DNA from: CAYPCH01 sp964409165
GTDB taxonomy: Bacteria; Bacillota; Clostridia; Acetivibrionales; Acetivibrionaceae
DNA length: 7,432 nucleotides
Direction of reading: 5' to 3'
Assembly (NCBI GenBank): GCA_964409165.1
Contig: CAYPCH010000145.1
Location: forward strand, 1-7,432
In this document: positions 1 through 5,301 of the stretch, piece after piece
Numbering within the stretch: position 1 is the first letter of the stretch
How the letters are laid out: each line of letters begins with the position of its first letter
The notes under the pieces: model-generated
Database searches by the model: none
What the model saw: only the letters and a program-made list of their open reading frames with translations
Told to the model about the DNA's origin: nothing
Position numbers and translations under genes: made by a program

Positions 1-62
1 TCAACTTTCCCACAGTATTTATGGGCTCTTTGCCACTAACGTAGCATTGCTCACGAGTTAAG
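1..62. repeat. Family A palindromic element, half copy
   Basis: Bases 1-54 match 3893-3946 at 51 of 54 positions, and all three differences are C/T transitions. The two then diverge. Bases 49-62 (GCTCACGAGTTAAG) instead match the reverse complement of 3973-3986 at 13 of 14 positions, so this copy continues into what is the opposite arm of the full element. No right arm follows. The outermost bases of the left end lie before the window. Confidence 0.8.
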
Positions 63-68
63 TAAATA

Positions 69-122
69 AATTAATCGCGAAAATGAATCTGCATTGAAAA
101 AATAATTTTCTTGATAATGTAA
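69..122. repeat. Family C hairpin repeat, copy 1
   Basis: It begins AATTAATCGCGAAAATGA and continues through a run of A to ATTTTCTTGAT, which is nearly complementary to the start. It aligns with 937-993 and 5827-5883. It sits six bases after the half copy of family A and downstream of the minus-strand gene at 178-870. Its hairpin could act at the 3' end of that transcript, but there is no clear T-tract. Confidence 0.7.
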
Positions 123-177
123 AACTTTTATTGCATTCAATATAAATAAGAGATGAGTGAAATTTTTCCATAATGTG

Positions 178-870
178 CTAAAATGTTTTGAAAGAACTTA
201 CAATGCTCCAGTATATGTCTGATTGATTTTTATCCCACATCTTGTAAGGAACAAAATAACTTATCCTATACATCCTTTCTTCTTTCTGCAAAAAGACTTC
301 AGAACATTTATAAAGCTCACCGTTTCTTGTTAATACAGTGTAATTCCAATAGAAACCCGGAATATTATTAACGGTAACCGGCTTTGACTCGAAGCTATTA
401 AAGTTTTGGGAAGCTTGAGCTTTTGAGTTTTCCAAAAACTCTTTTAAGGAGTGTGGCAAATTCCATACTTGTACAAAACCCTGTACAGGATTTGATTTGT
501 CTTTAAATCCTATATGGTAGAGGATTTCAGCGCCATCAAATTCTTCTTCGTTCAATTCGAATGCCGACGGATATTCAAAACTGAAATTTCCCTTTACGGA
601 TTTGTAATTTGAAAACCTGTGTGTTATGGGTTTTTTTAAATTAAAACTCGTTTGAACGGAGTTTTTTTCAATCAGTTCATTGATATAAATATCCTCTACA
701 TTATATTTAAGGGGATATGAAAAGGAAAGACAATCGTTTATTGTCACATTCATTATAAGACTTTTGCCTAAAAAAGTACCTGCAAGATAAAACATAGCCG
801 CCCAAAGTAAAATGATAACAGCAAGATAAGCCAGCCTTCGCTTATAATTCCTTACGAAAATAATATACAA
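178..870 (-). CDS. Hypothetical membrane-anchored extracytoplasmic protein
   Basis: I do not recognise a named family. The 230-residue product has a basic N-terminus (RNYKRR, about residues 7-12), then one strongly hydrophobic helix (about 13-34), then a polar domain to the end. This suggests an N-terminally anchored protein with its C-terminal domain outside the membrane. The later part carries aromatic-rich segments (FEYPSAF, GFYWNYTV, YRISYFVPYKMW) and ends IVSSFKTF. That pattern loosely recalls PsbP-like or lipoprotein-type beta domains, but this is an impression only. No lipobox cysteine is visible after the helix. The start codon is TTG, chosen because AAGGGTGGG (877-885) lies six bases upstream. 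The gene ends in TAG and diverges from spoVM. Confidence 0.75.
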   Translation of the reverse strand: MYIIFVRNYKRRLAYLAVIILLWAAMFYLAGTFLGKSLIMNVTINDCLSFSYPLKYNVEDIYINELIEKNSVQTSFNLKKPITHRFSNYKSVKGNFSFEYPSAFELNEEEFDGAEILYHIGFKDKSNPVQGFVQVWNLPHSLKEFLENSKAQASQNFNSFESKPVTVNNIPGFYWNYTVLTRNGELYKCSEVFLQKEERMYRISYFVPYKMWDKNQSDIYWSIVSSFKTF

Positions 871-936
871 ATTTATCCCACCCTTAGAAGTGTTTTTTCA
901 CTTATCTCCTATATAATCATATTCACGATTATTCCA

Positions 937-993
937 AATTAATCACCAAAATGATTGCACGTTGAAAAAATTAATTTTCGTGATGTTGCATTA
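937..993. repeat. Family C hairpin repeat, copy 2
   Basis: This 57-bp unit matches the copy at 5827-5883 at 50 of 57 positions without gaps. Its two ends (ATCACCAAAAT and ATTTTCGTGAT) are near-complementary around an A-rich centre. It lies between the divergent gene at 178-870 and spoVM, directly upstream of the candidate spoVM promoter. Confidence 0.75.
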
Positions 994-1023
994 TTCACAA
1001 AAAATATGCTTTCTGAATATAAT
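994..1023 (+). promoter_or_regulatory. Candidate sigma-E-like promoter of spoVM
   Basis: TTCACAAA (994-1001) and AATATAAT (1016-1023) are separated by 14 bases. The second box matches the sigma-E -10 consensus CATACAAT at six of eight positions. The first is a weaker match to GTCATATT. In B. subtilis spoVM is transcribed by sigma-E. The match is suggestive only, because the region is AT-rich. Confidence 0.35.
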
Positions 1024-1063
1024 TATTTAGAGGGAGATTTTTACCAGAGAGGAGTGTATGCTA

Positions 1064-1135
1064 ATGAAGATATTGGTGGTAAAAATACCTAAATTTTTTG
1101 GAAGTATTATAAGAAGGGTGCTTAGAATGGATTGA
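1064..1135 (+). CDS. spoVM: Stage V sporulation protein M (SpoVM)
   Basis: SpoVM is a tiny amphipathic-helix peptide. In B. subtilis it binds the convex outer forespore membrane, recruits SpoIVA to start the coat basement layer, and inhibits the FtsH protease. The 23-residue product reads MKILVVKIPKFFGSIIRRVL then RMD. It aligns without gaps to the B. subtilis peptide (from memory MKFYTIKLPKFLGGIVRAML...), including the IPKF/LPKF core, Pro9, Gly13 and Arg17. Pro9 and Arg17 are known to matter for membrane recognition. The ATG at 1064 is preferred over the ATG at 1058. AGAGGAG (1048-1054) is nine bases from 1064 but only three from 1058, and the 1064 start aligns exactly with the known N-terminus. 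Position beside a convergent rpmB and near recG matches the B. subtilis order. The gene is too short for most gene finders. Confidence 0.9.
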   Translation: MKILVVKIPKFFGSIIRRVLRMD

Positions 1136-1188
1136 ACTACATAATTCTGCAAGAGTTAACAACATAAAGAAAAGTTAGACAGAATAAA

Positions 1189-1222
1189 GAAGTGTATCAC
1201 TATATTATAAGTGGTACACTTC
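1189..1222. terminator. Bidirectional terminator between spoVM and rpmB
   Basis: GAAGTGTATCACT (1189-1201) pairs with AGTGGTACACTTC (1210-1222) around an eight-base loop. The 13-bp stem has a single mismatched position, which is a U-G pair in plus-strand RNA. The plus side is followed by CTTCTTTAATA. The minus side is followed by TTTATTCTG. It lies between convergent genes and can serve both. Confidence 0.85.
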
Positions 1223-1262
1223 CTTCTTTAATAGGCTTATCCGTACTTCCAACAGTTATCAA

Positions 1263-1451
1263 TTATACAGCTCTTGTAACTTTATTGGAACGCAAACATC
1301 TCGTACAGATGCTAATAGATTTTGGAGTACCGTTATCAACAATTCTAACTTTTCTTATGTTCGGTTTCCATGACCTGTTGCTTTTTCTGTTTGAGTGACT
1401 GATCTTTAAACCAAAAAGCACATCTTTGCTACATACTTCACATTTAGCCAT
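1263..1451 (-). CDS. rpmB: 50S ribosomal protein L28
   Basis: This is a large-subunit ribosomal protein that binds 23S rRNA. The 62-residue length is typical of bacterial L28. The start MAKCEVC, the central NRKSNRSWKPNIRKVRI segment and the ICTRCLRS end are family hallmarks. Cys4, Cys7, Cys49 and Cys52 form two CxxC pairs, so this is the zinc-binding (C+) form. The ATG at 1449-1451 is preceded by AAAGGAGGTG (1461-1470). GGAGG is 11 bases upstream, slightly long but a strong match. The gene is monocistronic: it has its own promoter upstream and the hairpin at 1189-1222 downstream. The convergent arrangement with spoVM is also seen in B. subtilis. Confidence 0.96.
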   Translation of the reverse strand: MAKCEVCSKDVLFGLKISHSNRKSNRSWKPNIRKVRIVDNGTPKSISICTRCLRSNKVTRAV

Positions 1452-1524
1452 TTATAGTTACACCTCCTTTAAAGATGGAGAAATATAATTATTTTCGCAA
1501 CTCATATAAACAAAAACAATATTC

Positions 1525-1554
1525 ATTTTAACATATAAAGACGAAGTATAGCAA
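1525..1554 (-). promoter_or_regulatory. Candidate sigma-A promoter of rpmB
   Basis: On the minus strand TTGCTA (1549-1554) and TAAAAT (1525-1530) are separated by 18 bases. This would start transcription about 65-70 bases before the rpmB ATG. A 17-base spacing to TTAAAA is also possible. Confidence 0.5.
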
Positions 1555-1619
1555 GTATTTTCTGCATATATGGAAAAAAAGACGCGGATGTATTAGAATT
1601 ATAAGTAAAAGACACAAAT

Positions 1620-1656
1620 AACTCAACTTTATAATCCTATAGGTGGAAAGCTGAGT
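1620..1656. repeat. Family A element, internally deleted mini copy
   Basis: The left end AACTCAACTTT (1620-1630) is identical to the left end of the full element at 3890-3900. The right part, from CTATAGGTGG to AAAGCTGAGT, matches the right end near 4004-4025 with small changes. Everything between is missing, leaving 37 bp. The ends ACTCAACTTT and AAAGCTGAGT are inverted repeats with one mismatch. The copy ends ten bases before the recG ribosome binding site, so it could fold in the recG leader. Confidence 0.7.
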
Positions 1657-1676
1657 AAAATAATCAGAGGATATAG

Positions 1677-3764
1677 GTGGCTATGGATAATAACACAGTG
1701 GATTTGCTTAAAGAACCTGTCTTGATTATAAAAGGCGTCGGGGATGTCAGGGCAAAGCTCTTTCATAAGCTTAACATATTCAATATAGAGGATTTGATAA
1801 CATTTTACCCAAGGGACTATGAGGACAGGGGCAATCTTAAAAAAATTGCACAGCTTGATGATGGGCAAGCCTGCACTTTTGAAGGCATGATAATGTCGAA
1901 GGTATCTGAAAGACATATCAGAAAAGGGTTTACAGTGTACCAGGTGTATATAAAAGATGATACAGGAACAGTTATTGGTACATGGTACAACCAACAATAT
2001 ATAAAAAAAATATTCATTGTGGGTGAAACATATATTTTTCATGGAAAAGTAACAAGAAAGTTTAAAAATATTGAAGTTCAGAGTCCTGTATATGAAAAGG
2101 CTGGCAGTGAGCATAAAAATACTATGAGGATAGTGCCGGTTTATTCATCAACGGCAAGCCTTGCACAAAATACTATAAGATCGGTGATAGGCAGTGCACT
2201 GAAGCTTGTTACAGGAAAGCTTATGGAAATACTTCCCGACTGGCTCAGGGAAAAATACAGCTTAAGTGAGATAAATTATGCAGTAAGTAATATACATTTT
2301 CCAAAGAGTGATGATGATTTCAGGAATGCAAGATACAGGCTTGTATTTGAAGAACTTTTTATGTTGCAATTAGGACTTCTAAGCATAAAGAACTCCTTTC
2401 TTGAAGACAAGGAAGGAATAAGGTTTAAAGCCCTTAAGGCTGAAATGGATAGTATTAAATCAACCCTTTGTTTTAAACTTACAAATGCTCAGACGAGAGT
2501 GTTGGACGAAATAGAAAAGGACATGGAAAGCTCAAAGGCTATGAACCGTCTGGTTCAGGGAGATGTCGGATCAGGGAAAACTATTCTGGCGGCTTTGGCT
2601 TTGATAAAGGCTGTTAAGAGCGGTTATCAGGGTGCCTTTATGGCTCCTACTGAAATACTTGCAAAACAGCATTTTGATTCCTTGCGTGACATGATGGAGA
2701 ACAACGGCATTAGTATCGGACTTCTTGTAGGAAGTCAAACCCGTAAGCAAAAGACGGAGCTTGCTGACAGGATAAAGTCAGGAGAGATAGATGTTGTCAT
2801 AGGAACTCATGCACTTATTCAGGATAGTATACAATTTTTGCGGTTAGGACTTGTAATAACCGACGAGCAGCACCGTTTTGGTGTAAGGCAGAGGGCAATG
2901 CTTTCAAACAAAGGTCAGAATCCCGACGTGCTGGTAATGACGGCTACCCCTATACCAAGAACCTTAGCGCTTATATTGTACGGCGACCTTGACATATCGG
3001 TTATTGATGAACTTCCACCGGGCAGGAAACCTGTAGAGACTTATGCGGTGGACAGTACCATGCGGCAAAGGATAAACAATTTTATAAGAAAGCAGATTTC
3101 AGAAGGGCGTCAGGTATATATGGTGTGTCCTTTGGTTGACGAGTCGGATAGCATAGAAGCGAAATCCGCTCTTAAAATGGCGGAAAGAATACAAAAAGAG
3201 GATTTTAATGACTTGAATGTAGGACTTATTCACGGAAGAATGAAGCCAAAAGACAAGGAGGATATTATGAACAGATTCGTTGACGGGGCAATCAATATAC
3301 TTGTATCCACTACTGTAATTGAAGTTGGAGTTAATGTTCCTAATGCCGCAGTTATGGTTGTTGAAAATGCTGAAAGATTTGGGTTGGCTCAACTTCACCA
3401 ACTGCGGGGTCGGGTAGGCAGGGGAGAGCATCAATCTTACTGTATTTTATACAATGAAGGAAAGAGCAGGGTAACAAGAGAAAGAATGAGGGTTATGCAG
3501 AATACTAATGATGGATTTATAATATCGGAAAAGGATTTGGAATTAAGGGGACCGGGAGAATTCTTTGGTACAAGGCAGCACGGCATTCCTGAACTTAAGA
3601 TAGCAAATCTTTATCGAGATATTGAGATTCTTAAGAAGGCACAAGAGGCTGCTAAGGAGGTCTTAAATCTTGACAGGCACCTTGAGAGTGAAGAGAATAA
3701 AAAGCTGAAGGAAAGAATAACGGAGGATTTCAAGGAAAAAATAAAGGAGTTGAGTTTAAATTGA
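1677..3764 (+). CDS. recG: ATP-dependent DNA helicase RecG
   Basis: RecG is a superfamily 2 double-stranded DNA translocase that reverses stalled replication forks and branch-migrates Holliday junctions. The 695 residues are close to the 682 of B. subtilis RecG. The N-terminal wedge/OB region (about 1-150) starts with the typical GVGDVRAKLFHKLNI and YPRDYEDR. The helicase core shows Walker A GDVGSGKT (295-302), motif II DEQH (396-399) followed by RFG, motif III TATPIPRT (422-429), STTVIEVGVNVP (544-555) and QLHQLRGRVGRG (572-583). The C-terminal GPGEFFGTRQHG (625-636) is the RecG signature. All catalytic motifs are intact. GTG at 1677 is six bases after AGAGG (1666-1670). ATG at 1683, two codons later, is a possible alternative start. 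The B. subtilis genes between rpmB and recG (yloU, yloV, sdaA) are absent here. Confidence 0.98.
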   Translation: MAMDNNTVDLLKEPVLIIKGVGDVRAKLFHKLNIFNIEDLITFYPRDYEDRGNLKKIAQLDDGQACTFEGMIMSKVSERHIRKGFTVYQVYIKDDTGTVIGTWYNQQYIKKIFIVGETYIFHGKVTRKFKNIEVQSPVYEKAGSEHKNTMRIVPVYSSTASLAQNTIRSVIGSALKLVTGKLMEILPDWLREKYSLSEINYAVSNIHFPKSDDDFRNARYRLVFEELFMLQLGLLSIKNSFLEDKEGIRFKALKAEMDSIKSTLCFKLTNAQTRVLDEIEKDMESSKAMNRLVQGDVGSGKTILAALALIKAVKSGYQGAFMAPTEILAKQHFDSLRDMMENNGISIGLLVGSQTRKQKTELADRIKSGEIDVVIGTHALIQDSIQFLRLGLVITDEQHRFGVRQRAMLSNKGQNPDVLVMTATPIPRTLALILYGDLDISVIDELPPGRKPVETYAVDSTMRQRINNFIRKQISEGRQVYMVCPLVDESDSIEAKSALKMAERIQKEDFNDLNVGLIHGRMKPKDKEDIMNRFVDGAINILVSTTVIEVGVNVPNAAVMVVENAERFGLAQLHQLRGRVGRGEHQSYCILYNEGKSRVTRERMRVMQNTNDGFIISEKDLELRGPGEFFGTRQHGIPELKIANLYRDIEILKKAQEAAKEVLNLDRHLESEENKKLKERITEDFKEKIKELSLN

Positions 3765-3770
3765 GATTGG

Positions 3771-3798
3771 TTGACAATTGCATATAATATTATAAAAT
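3771..3798 (+). promoter_or_regulatory. Candidate sigma-A promoter for rsmD-coaD
   Basis: A consensus -35 TTGACA (3771-3776) is followed after 16 bases by TAAAAT (3793-3798), seven bases after the recG stop. If used, it gives a leader of about 245 bases before rsmD, containing family C copy 4 and the whole 137-bp palindrome. The background is AT-rich, but an exact TTGACA is unlikely to be accidental in this position. Confidence 0.5.
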
Positions 3799-3811
3799 AT
3801 TATTGTAATAC

Positions 3812-3864
3812 AATATTGCGAAAATTTAATTTTTGAATTATTAATTATTTTCTCGATAAGCATA
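3812..3864. repeat. Family C hairpin repeat, degenerate copy 4
   Basis: The order TTGCGAAAAT, TTGAA, AATTATTTTCTCGATAA, CATA follows copy 1 (69-122) with several substitutions and small indels. The outer parts are still complementary (GCGAAAAT against ATTTTCTCG). It sits close to a family A element, as copy 1 does. Confidence 0.45.
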
Positions 3865-3885
3865 GCCATATAGCGATATAGCGAT
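3862..3885. repeat. Short tandem repeat, three 8-bp units
   Basis: ATAGCCAT, ATAGCGAT and ATAGCGAT lie end to end, followed by TAGC. The array fills the gap between family C copy 4 and the left end of the family A element. It may come from slippage or repeated insertion. Confidence 0.7.
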
Positions 3886-3889
3886 TAGC

Positions 3890-4026
3890 AACTCAACTTT
3901 TCTACAGTATTTATGGGCTCTTTGCCACTAATGTAGCATTGCTCACCGCGGTCAAAAAGTAAACTTTTTGCCCTTAACTTGTGAGCAACCAGAGCCTCAA
4001 AATACTATAGGTGGGAAAGTTGAGTT
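3890..4026. repeat. Family A palindromic element, full copy (MITE-like)
   Basis: The 137-bp unit is a long imperfect palindrome. Outer ends AACTCAACTTT and AAAGTTGAGTT are perfect 11-bp inverted repeats. Further in, GTATTTATGGGCTCT pairs with AGAGCCTCAAAATAC, and TTGCTCAC pairs with GTGAGCAA. The centre CAAAAAGT-AA-ACTTTTTG (3953-3970) is a perfect 8-bp stem. The left arm has about 15 extra bases (near 3924-3939) that the right arm lacks. It carries no reading frame of interest. It lies between recG and rsmD and ends 13 bases before the rsmD ribosome binding site. Confidence 0.85.
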
Positions 4027-4039
4027 AGTAAGGTTTGAC

Positions 4040-4045
4040 AGGAGG
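4040..4045 (+). promoter_or_regulatory. Ribosome binding site that decides the rsmD start
   Basis: AGGAGG is a full Shine-Dalgarno match eight bases before the in-frame codon ATA at 4054. It is 56 bases before the first canonical in-frame start (GTG, 4102), far too distant to serve that codon. The GTG at 4049 is in another frame and stops after three codons. Confidence 0.8.
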
Positions 4046-4053
4046 AAAGTGCC

Positions 4054-4611
4054 ATATTAAGGGTAATATCAGGAACAGCAAAAGGGCATAAGCTTAAAAG
4101 TGTGAAAGGTCTTTCTACAAGACCCACTTCAGACAGGGTTAAAGGGTCTCTTTTCAATATTATCTCCTGCGCAATTCACGGCGCGGACATTCTTGACCTG
4201 TATGCCGGTACCGGAAATCTTGGGATAGAAGCTTTAAGCAGAGGAGCCAACTTTGCAGTGTTTGTCGATAGAAGCACCCAATGCTCCATGATTATAAAAG
4301 AAAACCTTATTCATACAAAGCTTGACGATCGGGCAGAAGTGCTAACCGGAGAAGTTTGTTGGAGTTTGAGCAGGTTATCAAGAGAAGACAGGAAATTTGA
4401 TATAATATTTCTTGATCCACCATACAATAAAAAACTTGTAGAAGATACATTATGGTGTATAATAGAAAATAATACGATAAAAAGCGGAGGTATTGTTATA
4501 GCGGAACATGATTTTGACGATAATGTTCCTGAGGAGGCAGGTATTCTTAAGAAAATAAGAAGTACGAAGTATGGAGATACTATTATATCATTCTACAGAT
4601 CCGTGCAATAG
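4054..4611 (+). CDS. rsmD: 16S rRNA (guanine966-N2)-methyltransferase RsmD, AUA start
   Basis: RsmD (YlbH in B. subtilis) transfers a methyl group from S-adenosylmethionine to N2 of G966 in 16S rRNA. From 4054 the frame gives 185 residues, the usual family size. It begins (I/M)LRVISGTAKGHKLKSVKG then STRPTSDRVKGSLFNII, the expected RsmD N-terminus. SAM motif I is DLYAGTG (48-54) within DLYAGTGNLGIEALSRGA. The catalytic motif is DPPY (121-124). The only canonical in-frame start is GTG at 4102, which would delete the conserved RVISG strand and leave no ribosome binding site. AGGAGG is optimally placed for ATA at 4054, and an in-frame TGA at 4036 closes the frame upstream. I therefore infer an AUA start, or a G-to-A change or sequencing error in an original ATG. 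coaD follows after 110 bases. Confidence 0.92.
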   Translation: MLRVISGTAKGHKLKSVKGLSTRPTSDRVKGSLFNIISCAIHGADILDLYAGTGNLGIEALSRGANFAVFVDRSTQCSMIIKENLIHTKLDDRAEVLTGEVCWSLSRLSREDRKFDIIFLDPPYNKKLVEDTLWCIIENNTIKSGGIVIAEHDFDDNVPEEAGILKKIRSTKYGDTIISFYRSVQ

Positions 4612-4721
4612 AGTGGTATTTGGTATATTCCGTTATCATATTTTGTGAACCGATTGGATTTAGGCAGACTTGAAATAGTACTTCGTTGCATTAGCTTTAT
4701 CCCGCAGAAAGGTAAGAAGTT

Positions 4722-5204
4722 GTGAGAATATATGTATATCCTGGAAGTTTTGATCCAGTTACTAACGGTCATCTGGATGTAATAACAAGAGCATCAAAAC
4801 TTTGCGACAAGCTCATAGTTGCGGTTTTGGTAAACAACAGCAAAAAACCATGCTTTACACTTGATGAGAGAGTGGATCTTTTGAAGTGTGCAATAAAGGG
4901 ACTAGACAATGTTGAGATTGAAAGCTTTACAGGTCTTTTGATAGACTTTATGCATAGAAAGAAAGCTTCGGTTATAATAAAAGGTCTCAGAGCTGTTTCG
5001 GACTTTGAATATGAACTGCAGATGGCGCTTCTTAACAAAAACCAAAGTCCGGATATTGAAACATTATTTATGATGACAAACATTAACTATTCCTTTTTAA
5101 GTTCGAGCTCGGTTAAAGAGCTTGCAAGGAATAACGGATGTATAGATGGGCTTGTTCCCGATTGCATAAAAGAAAAGGTTATAAACAAGTATAAGAACAG
5201 CTGA
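4722..5204 (+). CDS. coaD: Phosphopantetheine adenylyltransferase
   Basis: CoaD is cytoplasmic and catalyses the penultimate step of coenzyme A synthesis, joining ATP and 4'-phosphopantetheine to give dephospho-CoA and pyrophosphate. The 160-residue length is standard. The nucleotidyltransferase signature TNGH (14-17) follows YPGSFDPV. KGLRAVSDFEYELQMA (88-103) and YSFLSSSSVKE (123-133) are the other family blocks. The latter is the ISSTxVRE-type nucleotide-binding motif. The GTG start has AGAAAGG (4706-4712) nine bases upstream. The rsmD-coaD pairing is conserved in Firmicutes. No convincing separate promoter was found in the 110-bp gap, so co-transcription with rsmD is likely. Confidence 0.97.
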   Translation: MRIYVYPGSFDPVTNGHLDVITRASKLCDKLIVAVLVNNSKKPCFTLDERVDLLKCAIKGLDNVEIESFTGLLIDFMHRKKASVIIKGLRAVSDFEYELQMALLNKNQSPDIETLFMMTNINYSFLSSSSVKELARNNGCIDGLVPDCIKEKVINKYKNS

Positions 5205-5301
5205 ATAAAAAGAGGGGTACAGACTGATAACGTATGCTTTTGGCATCATATAAGAGTGGAGATAATGCAAAAAAGCACCAAGAAGCTTGGGAGGGATAAA
5301 A

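Noticed and set aside
152..163. 12-bp direct repeat GATGAGTGAAAT also found at 7302-7313
   Set aside because: The flanks differ after a few bases and the regions are AT-rich. Chance is a sufficient explanation without more copies.
1192..1398. Plus-strand open frame of 68 codons opposite rpmB
   Set aside because: It begins inside the terminator stem, has no ribosome binding site, and lies antisense to a clear L28 gene.
1555..1619. Sigma-A promoter for recG
   Set aside because: TATTAGAAT and TTATAA look like -10 boxes, but no acceptable -35 lies 16-18 bases upstream of either.
1629..2114. Minus-strand open frame over the start of recG, with others at 1817-2017 and 3099-3434
   Set aside because: They are antisense to an intact RecG, with Cys/Phe/Ile-rich composition typical of reversed coding sequence and no start signals.
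4612..4721. Promoter or riboswitch before coaD
   Set aside because: The 110-bp gap has TTGG-type fragments but no well-spaced -35/-10 pair, and no recognisable riboswitch core or terminator hairpin.
5287..5301. TTG start five codons upstream for the coiled-coil protein
   Set aside because: These codons include the GGGAGGG ribosome binding site itself. ATG at 5302 is correctly spaced from it.
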